Below are positions 28,807-37,961 of a stretch of 64,000 bases of DNA, in pieces. The position numbers and the translations under genes are program-made. The notes beneath the pieces were generated by a model. That model was not told where the DNA came from. It worked only from the letters and a program-made list of their open reading frames with translations, and did not search any database. Origin of the DNA: Marinomonas pollencensis (GTDB lineage Bacteria; Pseudomonadota; Gammaproteobacteria; Pseudomonadales; Marinomonadaceae); assembly GCF_003387375.1 (NCBI RefSeq), contig NZ_QUNG01000012.1, forward strand, positions 31,447-95,446. The letters are read 5' to 3'. Numbering within the stretch: the stretch's first letter is position 1; the number at the start of each line of letters is the position of its first letter.

Positions 28807-29838
28807 ATGATGGAAGAGTATTCTGCTTGGCTATTGAACGAGCTGTCTTTGGCAGCCCGTGATTTAGTGAATCCAACGAAAAGAGTGTCGCTTTTATATT
28901 TTGCGTCGGCACTCTTTTTTGCGTTTGTTTTATTTACCTTGCGGGATAGAAAAAGAGCTTGGCGGCGCATACTACCTCTGTTTCGTCTGGCTACTTGGTG
29001 GAGCCCTTCTGCACGGGTAGATTATGGTCTTTGGTTAGGTAACCGGCTGCTTTTCTCACTGTTGTTTCCTAAAGCCATCACGACGCTAGGTGTGGTGACC
29101 TGGTTGATGTTTCGCTTGCAGGAAGTCGGTATGTCTGCGTTTCCTGTGGTTATTCCCGATTGGGGGGTCGTCAGCTTATTTTCCGTTTGTTATTTCTTGC
29201 TAGATGACTTTACACGGTTCTGGGTACATTGGTTAATGCATCGTTGGCCATGGTTATGGGCTTTTCATCGGGTGCACCATAGTGCGACACAATTAACGCC
29301 ATTTACGGTATTAAGAACCCACCCAGTGGAGGGGGTGTTGTTCTACTTGCGCTCATTGGTGGTTCAAGCCAGTCTAGTGTCGGTGTTTATCGTACTCTTC
29401 CCTGGGCAGGTGTCATTGCTCACCGTTGGTGGCGTGTTTGTTACTACCTATTGCTTTAACTTGTTAGGTGCCAATTTAAGACATTCACCTGTGGCGCTCA
29501 GTTATGGCAAGCAACTAGAGCGGTGGCTTATTTCCCCTGCTCAACACCAGTTACACCATTCTGTTGACGTGGCGCATTATGATTGTAATTTTGGTGTTGT
29601 ATTGGCGCTATGGGATCGTTTATTTGGTTGTTTGCAGTTTGCCAGTGACCAGCAAAAATTACACTATGGCAGCGCCTCGAAACTTGATCAAATGGGTGTC
29701 TTTGGGCATTACTGGTCGCCGATAGCGTATTTAGCTAAACGCGGCAAACAGTGGCTAAAGAGTCCTGCGGTATGGTGGTCGAGTAGAGTGAAAAAAAACG
29801 CAAAATCTGAGCCTAAAGGCTCCAATATCAGTTTGTAG
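28807..29838 (+). CDS. Sterol desaturase/fatty acid hydroxylase family membrane protein
   Basis: A roughly 343-residue inner-membrane di-iron enzyme. The histidine clusters that bind the iron pair are HWLMH, HRVHHS and HQLHHS, in normal order and spacing for the fatty acid hydroxylase superfamily; a further RTHP lies between. Four or more hydrophobic helices are visible. The lipid substrate is unknown. Three start codons in a row (TTG 28804, ATG 28807, ATG 28810) make the exact start uncertain. It begins about 30 bases after the DUF4856 gene and is followed 90 bases later by an iron-transporter SBP. It needs iron for activity, which fits this context. Confidence 0.88.
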   Translation: MMEEYSAWLLNELSLAARDLVNPTKRVSLLYFASALFFAFVLFTLRDRKRAWRRILPLFRLATWWSPSARVDYGLWLGNRLLFSLLFPKAITTLGVVTWLMFRLQEVGMSAFPVVIPDWGVVSLFSVCYFLLDDFTRFWVHWLMHRWPWLWAFHRVHHSATQLTPFTVLRTHPVEGVLFYLRSLVVQASLVSVFIVLFPGQVSLLTVGGVFVTTYCFNLLGANLRHSPVALSYGKQLERWLISPAQHQLHHSVDVAHYDCNFGVVLALWDRLFGCLQFASDQQKLHYGSASKLDQMGVFGHYWSPIAYLAKRGKQWLKSPAVWWSSRVKKNAKSEPKGSNISL

Positions 29839-29928
29839 AGCTGGTGTTCAAAATCAGTCTGTATCGGTTCATGCTTGCTTTGTGTCGGTGCTATTTGTGG
29901 TATTACTTCAGAAATAAGAGAGTTTAAG

Positions 29929-30993
29929 ATGGCAGTTCATTGGTCTATATTTTCGTCTTTCTCCGCGTCTTCTCGCTTGCCTCACGCAGCATTGGCCGCG
30001 TCAATTTTGACGGCTTCAATAAGCGCCTCAGCAGCGCAAGAGGTAAATGTTTATTCCGCTCGTAAGGAAGCGCTGATTAAGCCTATGCTAGATCGTTTTA
30101 CGGCGGATACAGACATTAAAGTCAACCTAGTAACAGGGTCTGCAGATGCATTATTGCGGCGCTTGCAGGTAGAAGGTTCTGCCAGCCCAGCAGATGTGTT
30201 TATCACGGTGGACGCAGGGCGTCTGTATCGAGCTAAAAAAGCCGGTGTCTTACAACCGATTCAGGATGCGGAGCTAGAAGCGACGATTCCTGCCAATTTA
30301 AAAGACAGTGATGATTACTGGTTCGGCCTTTCGCAGCGAGCTCGTGTGATTTTCTATAATCCGCAAAAAGTTTCGGCCAGTGAGCTTTCTACTTACGAAG
30401 CGCTGGCTGACAAAAAGTGGCAAGGGCGTATTTGTGCTCGATCATCAAGCAATATTTATAATCAATCTTTGGTTGCTTCAATGATTGACGCGGATGGTCA
30501 AGCAGCTACTGCAAAATGGCTAAAGGGCTTTGTCGCTAACTTTGCTCGCCCACCATTTGGTGGTGATAGCGACTTACTTAAAGCCGCAGCGGCTGGTGTG
30601 TGTGATATCACGTTAGCCAATACCTATTACTTTGGTCGAATGGGAAACAGTGATAAAGCGCAAGATCAGGCGGTTTTCAATAAGCTGGCTATTTTCTGGC
30701 CTAACCAGGGTGAAAATCAGCGTGGAGCCCACGTAAATGTTAGTGGTGCTGGGGTAACCGCTGCCGCTGAACATAAGGACAATGCGGTTAAGTTGATTCG
30801 TTATTTAAGCAGTCACGATGCTCAGCAGTGGTACGCAGATGTGAACAATGAATACCCGGTGGTTAAAGGCATTAAGGCTCCGGCTGTGTTACAGACCTTC
30901 GGCTCTTTTAAGGCGGACTCTTTGTCGTTAAGCGTATTGGGCGATAACAACCGATTAGCGGTTAAGCTAATGGATGAAGCAGGTTGGAAGTAA
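29929..30993 (+). CDS. fbpA: Ferric-iron ABC transporter, periplasmic substrate-binding protein
   Basis: The 354-residue protein has a signal peptide ending near SISASA/AQEVNVYSARKEALIKP. The mature start V-N-V-Y-S-A-R and the later LANTYYFGRM, with the adjacent Tyr pair, are signatures of FbpA/FutA-type Fe3+-binding proteins that hold ferric iron through tyrosines. ATG 29929 has AAGAGAG upstream and gives the correct signal peptide; an in-frame ATG at 29875 does not. The permease and ATPase follow directly, so this is one transport unit. Confidence 0.9.
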   Translation: MAVHWSIFSSFSASSRLPHAALAASILTASISASAAQEVNVYSARKEALIKPMLDRFTADTDIKVNLVTGSADALLRRLQVEGSASPADVFITVDAGRLYRAKKAGVLQPIQDAELEATIPANLKDSDDYWFGLSQRARVIFYNPQKVSASELSTYEALADKKWQGRICARSSSNIYNQSLVASMIDADGQAATAKWLKGFVANFARPPFGGDSDLLKAAAAGVCDITLANTYYFGRMGNSDKAQDQAVFNKLAIFWPNQGENQRGAHVNVSGAGVTAAAEHKDNAVKLIRYLSSHDAQQWYADVNNEYPVVKGIKAPAVLQTFGSFKADSLSLSVLGDNNRLAVKLMDEAGWK

Positions 30994-31029
30994 TTTTTTA
31001 CCCTTTAATGAGAGATTGGATAAACACAG

Positions 31030-32676
31030 ATGCCTAATCAACATAGGGTTGGTACAGGGGAAGGTTTTGCCTGGTTAACATGGGCTAGCATCACGATTGC
31101 TTTGCTATTGGCGTTGCCTGTTATGGTGATAGTGGGCAATCTTTTTACGGACAGTGATGGGGTATGGTCCCATTTATGGAATACCGTACTGACGGACTAT
31201 GTTAACAATTCCTTGCTATTGATGGTGGGGGTTGCCATAGGTGTGCTCTGTATAGGTGTGCCGGTTGCTTGGTTAACCAGTGTGTGCCGCTTTCCTGGCT
31301 CGACCTGGCTAAGCTGGGCGCTGCTGCTGCCTTTGGCGATGCCTGCTTACATCATCGCTTACACATATACCGGTTTGCTGGACTTTGCTGGGCCAGTACA
31401 AAGTGTTATTCGAGCCATTACCGGGCTTGGTTACGGGGAGTATTGGTTTTTTGAGGTGCGTTCTTTAGGCGGAGCGATCATCATGTTAAGTCTAGTACTT
31501 TACCCTTATGTGTATCTAATGAGTCGTGCGGCTTTTCTGGAGCAGTCGGCCAACACGTTAGAGGTGAGCCGAACCCTAGGTTATTCTCATTTGTCGGCCT
31601 TTTTCCGGCTCGCTCTGCCATTGGCCCGACCAGCCATCATTGCTGGTTTGACCTTGGCGATGATGGAGGTGCTCGCAGATTATGGAACAGTGCAATATTT
31701 TGGGGTAGCGACTTTTACCACCGGCATTATGCGGACTTTTTATGGTTTTGGTGATTTAGCCGCGGCTTCCCAGTTGGCGGGTATTTTATTGCTGTTTGTG
31801 TGTGTGCTTATTTTTACTGAGCGCTATTCGCGCCGCAAACTACGGTATCACTCTTCTGGGTTGCGCAAAGCCAGCCAACGCGAGCTAGTGCTAAGTGGCT
31901 GGCGTGGGATCGCCGCCTTGCTGTTTTGTATTTTACCCGTACTGTTTGGTTTTATATTGCCGGCTGGGGTTTTAGGGTATTGGTCTTTGTTTGAAGCAGA
32001 ACCCTTAACTTGGGATTTTCTGTGGTTAGCATGGAACTCATTTTACTTGGCCTTATTAGCGGCTTTGATTGTCGTGTCTTTGGCAATCGTGCTGTGTTAT
32101 GCACTTCGGCTGCGTCCTAGTCGTTCGGTTGAGGGCGCCGTCGCGTGTGCTGGAGTGGGGTATGCGTTACCCGGTACTATTATAGCGATTGGAGTCATTG
32201 TGCCTTTAGCCTGGCTGGACCATGGTTTAATCGCTTTGGTAAAAGACATCACTAACGAGAAGATAGGTCTGCTGTTTTCTGGCACCATTGTCGCTTTGTT
32301 ATTTGCTTACGCGGTGCGCTTTATGGCGGTGTCCTTGGGGGCAGTACAAAGCGGTTTAGGTAAAATTAAGCCAAGCATGGACATGGCAGGGCGCTCGTTG
32401 GGTTTAACGCCTATTCAGGTGTTAAAAAGAGTGCATTTCCCCTTGTTAAAAGGGTCGTTATTGACCGCATTATTAATTGTTTTTGTCGATGTATTAAAAG
32501 AATTGCCGGCGACCTTAATCCTGCGGCCATTTAATTTTAATACCCTCGCAGTGAGAGCATTTGAGTTGGCGTCTGATGAGCGATTAGTCGATGCCGCGCC
32601 AGCATCCATTATGATTGTATTGGTAGGTTTGATCCCAGTTGTGTTGTTAAATCGCTCAATTTCAAAAACTCACTAG
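31030..32676 (+). CDS. fbpB: Ferric-iron ABC transporter, fused permease
   Basis: A 548-residue inner-membrane protein with about twelve helices: two permease domains are fused in one chain, as in FbpB/AfuB. Each half has an EAA-type loop that touches the ATPase: EVSRTLGYSHLSAFFRLALPLARPAI near residue 180 and DMAGRSLGLTPIQVLKRVHFPLLKG near residue 455. It starts 36 bases after the SBP gene. It moves ferric iron (released from the SBP) into the cytoplasm. Confidence 0.92.
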   Translation: MPNQHRVGTGEGFAWLTWASITIALLLALPVMVIVGNLFTDSDGVWSHLWNTVLTDYVNNSLLLMVGVAIGVLCIGVPVAWLTSVCRFPGSTWLSWALLLPLAMPAYIIAYTYTGLLDFAGPVQSVIRAITGLGYGEYWFFEVRSLGGAIIMLSLVLYPYVYLMSRAAFLEQSANTLEVSRTLGYSHLSAFFRLALPLARPAIIAGLTLAMMEVLADYGTVQYFGVATFTTGIMRTFYGFGDLAAASQLAGILLLFVCVLIFTERYSRRKLRYHSSGLRKASQRELVLSGWRGIAALLFCILPVLFGFILPAGVLGYWSLFEAEPLTWDFLWLAWNSFYLALLAALIVVSLAIVLCYALRLRPSRSVEGAVACAGVGYALPGTIIAIGVIVPLAWLDHGLIALVKDITNEKIGLLFSGTIVALLFAYAVRFMAVSLGAVQSGLGKIKPSMDMAGRSLGLTPIQVLKRVHFPLLKGSLLTALLIVFVDVLKELPATLILRPFNFNTLAVRAFELASDERLVDAAPASIMIVLVGLIPVVLLNRSISKTH

Positions 32677-32734
32677 AAGGGTGAGGGGTTGTCAATCAAG
32701 GCGGTTTTAGCAAAGCGTCGTTTTAGGAAATGTC

Positions 32735-33802
32735 ATGAGTTCTTTTACATCAAGTAAAGCACTACAAGAATTAAACATACGCCAGTTATCCGTAGGTTAT
32801 CACGGACAGGCTGTGGTCCATGAGGTGTCGTTTGATTTAACGGCAGGACAAATCGGTTGCTTATTAGGGCCAAGTGGTTGTGGTAAATCTACCTTGCTAA
32901 GGGCCATTGCAGGGTTTGAAAGCGTATTGTCAGGCGCTATTTTATTGAACGGGGAGCAGATTTCTTCGGTTGATTATTTGTTGCCGCCCGAACAGCGCCA
33001 GATTGGTATGGTGTTTCAAGATATTGCGTTATTCCCGCATCTTACCATTGCTGAGAACATCGCGTTTGGCTTAAAAGACAAGGACAAAAGCGCGCAATTG
33101 GCGCGAGTTAATGAGTTACTTGAATTAATTGGTCTACCTGGTTTTGGTGCACGCTACCCACATTCTTTATCTGGTGGCCAGCAGCAAAGGGTCGCGTTAG
33201 CCAGAGCGATGGCGCCGAAACCTAAACTCTTATTGATGGATGAGCCTTTTTCTGGCTTGGATGCCAAGTTGCGTGAAGAGCTTGTTCCAGACATTAGAAA
33301 TATATTAAAACATGAAGGCATGAGCGCCATCTTAGTGACTCATGATCAGATGGAGGCGTTTGCAATGGCTGACATGATAGCGGTCATGGCGTCCGGCGAA
33401 ATCCATCAATTTGGTACGCCGTACCAAATTTACCATCGTCCCGAAAGCCGTTTCACGGCAAAGTTTGTCGGGCAAGGAGATTTTCTTAACGCTGTGGTGT
33501 GTGATCATCATTGTTTAGAATCAGATTTAGGGCGTATTCGAGGTGTGCTTAATGATGAGCTTGCCATAGGCACTGAAGTGGATTTATTGGTTCGCCCTGA
33601 TGATGTTATTCATGACGATAACAGCGAATTTAAAGGCTTGGTTATGAGTAAGTGGTTTCGGGGCTCGCACTTTTTGTATCGAGTCAAACTTGCCTCTGGC
33701 TTAGTGGTGTATTGTTTTGCTTCTTCTCATCATAACCATACTATAGGTCAAGAGATCGGCATCAATATAGAGTTGGACCACTTGGTGGTATTTACTAAAT
33801 AA
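32735..33802 (+). CDS. fbpC: Ferric-iron ABC transporter, ATP-binding protein
   Basis: The 355-residue ATPase has the Walker A motif GPSGCGKST (near 47), a Q-loop MVFQDIALFPHLT, the signature LSGGQQQRVALARAM, Walker B LLLMDEPFSGLD and the switch His in LVTHDQMEA. A C-terminal TOBE-like domain (about 240-355, LLVRPDDVIHDD) is present, as in FbpC. It ends the transport operon, and a long hairpin follows. Confidence 0.92.
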   Translation: MSSFTSSKALQELNIRQLSVGYHGQAVVHEVSFDLTAGQIGCLLGPSGCGKSTLLRAIAGFESVLSGAILLNGEQISSVDYLLPPEQRQIGMVFQDIALFPHLTIAENIAFGLKDKDKSAQLARVNELLELIGLPGFGARYPHSLSGGQQQRVALARAMAPKPKLLLMDEPFSGLDAKLREELVPDIRNILKHEGMSAILVTHDQMEAFAMADMIAVMASGEIHQFGTPYQIYHRPESRFTAKFVGQGDFLNAVVCDHHCLESDLGRIRGVLNDELAIGTEVDLLVRPDDVIHDDNSEFKGLVMSKWFRGSHFLYRVKLASGLVVYCFASSHHNHTIGQEIGINIELDHLVVFTK

Positions 33803-33816
33803 TTTTGTCTATTCAC

Positions 33817-33847
33817 CCAAGAAGAGCGGATGAGGCGCTCTTCTTGG
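33817..33847. terminator. Hairpin between convergent fbpC and ychJ
   Basis: Perfect 12-bp arms CCAAGAAGAGCG (33817-33828) and CGCTCTTCTTGG (33836-33847) with a seven-base loop. It lies between the two stops and likely blocks readthrough, although neither strand shows a T run. Confidence 0.6.
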
Positions 33848-33866
33848 TAGCGTAACTCGTTATGGC

Positions 33867-34376
33867 TTAACCACAGCATTTCTTATATTTTTTGCCAGAA
33901 CCACAAACGCAAGGGTCGTTACGACCCACTTTATGGTTTTCAATAGGTGCTTTGACTGGAGGGGCTGTGCTCACTTCATGGCTACCAGAGACGTAGAACC
34001 ATTGGTCATTTCTTTTTTCGAACAGTGACTTTTCAGTTAATTCTCCTTGCTGACTTCCTTCTACAAAACGTGCGCAAAAAGTGACGCTGCCAGTGTCATC
34101 TGTCACTTGTCCTTGTTGGCAATCCAAGATGGTCAGCTCGAGCCATTTAGTGGCGCTGTTTTCTTCTTTAATGGCTTGAGTGTCGCTCTCACTGGTGTCT
34201 TCACAAAGTCGCTGCGTGGCTTGTATGTAATCAATATCGTTGCGTGCAAAAGCGCTGTAGCGAGAGCGCATTAAAGCTTCAGCAGTCGGGGCAGAACCGG
34301 GATTTTGGTGATAGACACCACAACAGTCCTGATAGTTTTTCGCTGTGCCGCATGGGCAGAGAATTGGGTTTGCCAT
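33867..34376 (-). CDS. ychJ: YchJ family protein with two SEC-C motifs
   Basis: A 169-residue cytoplasmic protein. SEC-C zinc motifs lie at both ends: [13 protein letters not shown] near the N-terminus and [16 protein letters not shown] at the C-terminus. The middle part (from about residue 25, [20 protein letters not shown], to about 140) is the NTF2-like YchJ domain. Its function is unknown. ATG 34376 has GAGGAG eight bases upstream; a GTG at 34391 would extend it without support. It is divergent from sbcB. Confidence 0.93.
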   Translation of the reverse strand: MANPILCPCGTAKNYQDCCGVYHQNPGSAPTAEALMRSRYSAFARNDIDYIQATQRLCEDTSESDTQAIKEENSATKWLELTILDCQQGQVTDDTGSVTFCARFVEGSQQGELTEKSLFEKRNDQWFYVSGSHEVSTAPPVKAPIENHKVGRNDPCVCGSGKKYKKCCG

Positions 34377-34455
34377 TGTTCGGCTCCTCACATCGCCAAA
34401 TCGTTATTAAGGTGCGTATAATACGGGTTTCTTTCATGGCTAACAGGAATTATTT

Positions 34456-35907
34456 GTGACCTCATCGGGACCCACTTCATTTTTATGGTTTGATTTTGAA
34501 ACCACAGGAACAGACCCCGCAAAAGATAGGCCAATGCAGTTTGCCGGTATTCGCACGGATCTTGAGTTTAATGTAATTGGCGAGCCAATTATGTTTTATT
34601 GTCGGTTAGCTGACGATGTGTTGCCGCAACCAGAAGCCTGTCTGTTAACCGGCATTAGTCCACAGGATGCGAACCGAGAAGGGCTTTGTGAAGCCGAGTT
34701 TATGGCCGCGATTGAGGCCGAGTTGGCGCTACCTGGTACATGTTCGTTGGGGTATAACAGTATTCGCTTTGATGACGAAGTTGTACGTCATGGTTTCTAT
34801 CGCAATTTCATCGACCCGTACGCACGAGAATGGCAAAACAACTGCTCTCGCTGGGATATTATTGACCTAGTTCGAATGACATACGCGATGCGTCCAGAGG
34901 GTATCGAGTGGCCAACCGGTGAAGACGGCAAGGTGTCGTTAAAACTTGAAGCCTTAACCAAAGCCAACCATATCGCCCATGAGCAAGCTCACGATGCGCT
35001 ATCGGACGTTTATGGCACTATTGAAATCGCCAAATTGATCAAAACCAAACAGCCAAAGCTGTTTGATTACTACTTAAAAATGCGCCAAAAACATGAGCTT
35101 CAGCAGTTTATTGACCCTGTACGTATGAAGCCATTTCTTCATGTTTCTGGGATGTTTGGTCAGCTAAAAAAATACAGCGCCTTTGTGGCGCCTATCGCAC
35201 CGCACCCAACAAATAAAAATGGTGTGGTTGTGTTTGATCTGATGAGTGATGCTCAACCCCTGCTTGATTTAACAGTAGAAGAGATTCGACATCGGGTCTT
35301 CAGTCGACAAGAAGAGTTAGGTGAATTGCCGCGTCTGCCATTAAAAGTGATCCATTATAATAAGGCGCCAGCGGTTGCCCCGGCGACCTTTTTGAAAGAT
35401 GAAGCGGTTGTGTCTCGGTTAGCACTAGATGGCGATATTTGTCGTAAGAACCTTGCGTTGTTGAAGTCTTTTCCGGGGCTTGCGGCTAAAGTGAGTGCAG
35501 TTTTCGAGCAAGAGGAACGTAGCATTCCTAAAGACCCAGATTTAATGTTGTACTCTGGCGGTTTCTTTTCACGCGAAGACAAAGCACGCATGGAAACCAT
35601 TCGTAATACGCCAGCAGAAGCATTAAGTGAACTTGAATTATCATTTGATGATCGTCGTTTACCTGAAATGTTAATGCGTTATATTGCGCGTAATTACCCT
35701 GATCAGTTAAATGAGCAGCAAAGAGAAGAGTGGGAAGAATATCGCGCCTTTAAGCTAATGGATAAAGACGGCGGCGGGTCGATTGCAATGGAAGCTTTCT
35801 TTGAACGTTTAAATAGCATTGCTCAAACCCCTGATTTAGCACCAGCAAAACAAATAATGTTGCAAGATTTGTCCGATTACGCACAAAGCATTTACCCAAT
35901 AGAATAG
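34456..35907 (+). CDS. sbcB: Exodeoxyribonuclease I
   Basis: ExoI degrades single-stranded DNA 3' to 5' and acts in recombination, repair and mismatch repair. The 483-residue protein starts with a DEDD exonuclease domain: FLWFDFETTGTDP with catalytic Asp13 and Glu15, LGYNSIRFDDEVVRHGFYRN in ExoII, and HEQAHDALSDVYGTIEIAKL in ExoIII (last catalytic Asp). An SH3-like and a helical C-terminal part follow. The start is GTG 34456 with ACAGGA upstream; there is no nearby ATG in frame. The next gene starts 13 bases after. Confidence 0.95.
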   Translation: MTSSGPTSFLWFDFETTGTDPAKDRPMQFAGIRTDLEFNVIGEPIMFYCRLADDVLPQPEACLLTGISPQDANREGLCEAEFMAAIEAELALPGTCSLGYNSIRFDDEVVRHGFYRNFIDPYAREWQNNCSRWDIIDLVRMTYAMRPEGIEWPTGEDGKVSLKLEALTKANHIAHEQAHDALSDVYGTIEIAKLIKTKQPKLFDYYLKMRQKHELQQFIDPVRMKPFLHVSGMFGQLKKYSAFVAPIAPHPTNKNGVVVFDLMSDAQPLLDLTVEEIRHRVFSRQEELGELPRLPLKVIHYNKAPAVAPATFLKDEAVVSRLALDGDICRKNLALLKSFPGLAAKVSAVFEQEERSIPKDPDLMLYSGGFFSREDKARMETIRNTPAEALSELELSFDDRRLPEMLMRYIARNYPDQLNEQQREEWEEYRAFKLMDKDGGGSIAMEAFFERLNSIAQTPDLAPAKQIMLQDLSDYAQSIYPIE

Positions 35908-35920
35908 CCAAGGAGATGAT

Positions 35921-36964
35921 ATGAGTGAACAGCATAGAGGAACACACTGGTTAGTTGGTTTGGCTTCTTTTGTGATTATTATCGCGGGGCTAAAAGCGGC
36001 TTCTCAAATTGTTGTCCCCTTTATGCTGGCGGTGTTTATTGCCATTGTTTGTGCGCCTTTAATGGCAAGCTTGCGGCGTCGACGGGTGCCTACTTGGTTG
36101 TCTATTTTGCTGGTGGTTGCTGTGGTCCTGGTGGGACTGGGTGGGGTTGGTGCGCTGGTAGGTTCTTCGCTGGATAACTTATCCAGCCAGTTGCCTACCT
36201 ACAAGGCTCGCTTTGCTGAAGAAATGTCGAACTTATTAGCTGGGCTAAATAACATTGGTATTCATATTTCCTACGATAAAGTGAAGGGCTATGTAGACCC
36301 TTCTTCCCTTATGCAGTTGGTTGCTAAGGCATTAAGTGGCTTAGGCAGTGCGCTGACCAATTTCGTGTTGGTCATCATGACGGTTGTGTTTATTCTTTTT
36401 GAAGCCGTTGAGTTGCCGAAAAAACTGTCTCTTGCGTTAAATGATGCGACCCAATCCCTAGAGCATTTCCGCTCATTTATTAATTCGGTCAATCGTTACC
36501 TAGTGATTAAAACGTCGGTTAGCTTGCTAACGGGGGTAGTGATCACATTATGGTTATGGGTGATCGGGGTAGACTTCCCCGTGTTGTGGGGAATGTGTGC
36601 TTTTTTGCTGAATTTTGTGCCGAATATTGGCTCTATTATCGCCGCAGTGCCTGCTGTGTTACTGGCTTTCGTTCAGCTTGGTCCTCTCTATGCTGGGCTA
36701 ACCGCTCTTGGTTTTGTGGTCGTCAATTTATTTGTTGGTAATGTAATTGAGCCACGTTATATGGGACGTGGCTTGGGTTTATCGACACTTGTGGTGTTTC
36801 TTTCTTTGTTATTGTGGGGCTGGGTATTTGGTCCCGTTGGCATGTTGTTGTCGATTCCGCTGACGATTATTGTCAAATTAGCACTAGAGGCAAACCCTAA
36901 AATGCAGTGGTTAGCGGTGATGATAGATTCTAGCAGTAATCAAAAATCCAATGATAAGCATTAA
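35921..36964 (+). CDS. AI-2E family (PerM/TqsA-type) membrane transporter
   Basis: A 347-residue inner-membrane protein with about eight hydrophobic helices. The family is seen in the start VPFMLAVFIAIVCAPLMASLRRRRVPTWLSILLVV, the cytoplasmic loop with Asn/Gly-rich NLSSQLPTYK, and the conserved VNLFVGNVIEPRYMGRGLGLSTLVVFLSLLLWGWVFGPVGMLLSIPLT near the C-terminus. Some family members export the quorum signal AI-2, others work as Na+/H+ antiporters or permeases of unknown substrate; sequence alone does not decide. It follows sbcB by 13 bases and may be cotranscribed. Confidence 0.88.
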   Translation: MSEQHRGTHWLVGLASFVIIIAGLKAASQIVVPFMLAVFIAIVCAPLMASLRRRRVPTWLSILLVVAVVLVGLGGVGALVGSSLDNLSSQLPTYKARFAEEMSNLLAGLNNIGIHISYDKVKGYVDPSSLMQLVAKALSGLGSALTNFVLVIMTVVFILFEAVELPKKLSLALNDATQSLEHFRSFINSVNRYLVIKTSVSLLTGVVITLWLWVIGVDFPVLWGMCAFLLNFVPNIGSIIAAVPAVLLAFVQLGPLYAGLTALGFVVVNLFVGNVIEPRYMGRGLGLSTLVVFLSLLLWGWVFGPVGMLLSIPLTIIVKLALEANPKMQWLAVMIDSSSNQKSNDKH

Positions 36965-37187
36965 AGTGAAGCAAACCGACTCTGTGATGAGCCCATGCTT
37001 GATCATCATGGTTACGTATGGGTAATAAAATAAGTGGATGCTAATCCGCTTAAATATGCAACAAAGACGACATTGTCAAAAGCCTCTTTTATAGTGTTGA
37101 TTCCAAATTGCCTGACTCGTTACACTCAGGCAGCAGAATGAGCGCTTAAGCGAGTAGCGCAGGGATTTTTATCTTAGGAGATTTATA

Positions 37188-37892
37188 ATGAGCGATACCT
37201 TTCACTCTCTTTTTATTGATAATGTGAACCGTCAACATTACCACCTAATGCCATCTGGCGAAGCGAGCCAGCCTGTTCATGTGGTAATTTGGCCGACTTA
37301 TTCAGGGTTGACAGATTTTGAGAAATCGATTGCTGATAAAGTTGCCTCATTGGGTTACTCAGTGACGGCGGTGGATCTATATGGACCAGACTGTGTCTTG
37401 GAAAGCGCTGATGAAAAACTCTCTTTGATGGGTAAGCTAGTCGAAAATAGCGCGCCTCTTCATAGCTTGCAGCGAACATTAATAGACGCTTCCATGGCCG
37501 ATATTCACGATAAATCAATCGTCCATATCGGCTTTTGTTTAGGGGGTCGTTTGGCGTTAGAAGCAGGTTTGCATTTTAGTGACAGTGTGGGGGCCGCGAG
37601 TTTTCATGGGTTAATGAGTTTTAATCGTGCGACTAAAGAGCAGGTGAATCCTGATCTGAAAATCATGGTGTTCAATGGTCACAATGACCCTTTGGTAAGC
37701 CCTGAGAGTTGCCAGTCCGCGAAACAATACTGGACAGAATTGGCGTTGGATTTTCAGTTTATCGACTTTGGCAATACGGTGCATTCATTTATGATGCCTA
37801 GCGCCAATAACCCTGATCACGGCAGCATGTACAACCCACAGGTAGCGAAACGCAGTTATGTTTATTTAGAAAATTTTTTGGCTGAATTTTAA
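37188..37892 (+). CDS. Dienelactone hydrolase family protein
   Basis: A 234-residue alpha/beta hydrolase. The nucleophile elbow is GFCLGG (near 118), with Cys in the place of Ser, as in dienelactone hydrolase. The other catalytic residues are Asp in FNGHNDPLVSP and His in GNTVHSFMMP. The real substrate is unknown; many family members are not in aromatic-degradation clusters and no such cluster is here. The gene has a good TTAGGAG site and a terminator follows 26 bases after its stop. Confidence 0.88.
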   Translation: MSDTFHSLFIDNVNRQHYHLMPSGEASQPVHVVIWPTYSGLTDFEKSIADKVASLGYSVTAVDLYGPDCVLESADEKLSLMGKLVENSAPLHSLQRTLIDASMADIHDKSIVHIGFCLGGRLALEAGLHFSDSVGAASFHGLMSFNRATKEQVNPDLKIMVFNGHNDPLVSPESCQSAKQYWTELALDFQFIDFGNTVHSFMMPSANNPDHGSMYNPQVAKRSYVYLENFLAEF

Positions 37893-37917
37893 CTTTTGCT
37901 GTTAGTGACAGTAACAC

Positions 37918-37946
37918 AATAAAAAAGCCCTGACGGGCTTTTTTAT
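37918..37946. terminator. Bidirectional terminator
   Basis: AAAAAAGCCC-TGAC-GGGCTTTTTT, a hairpin with an A run on one side and a T run on the other, lies between the convergent hydrolase and sugar-ATPase genes. Confidence 0.9.
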
Positions 37947-37961
37947 TGTTTGTCATTCTTA

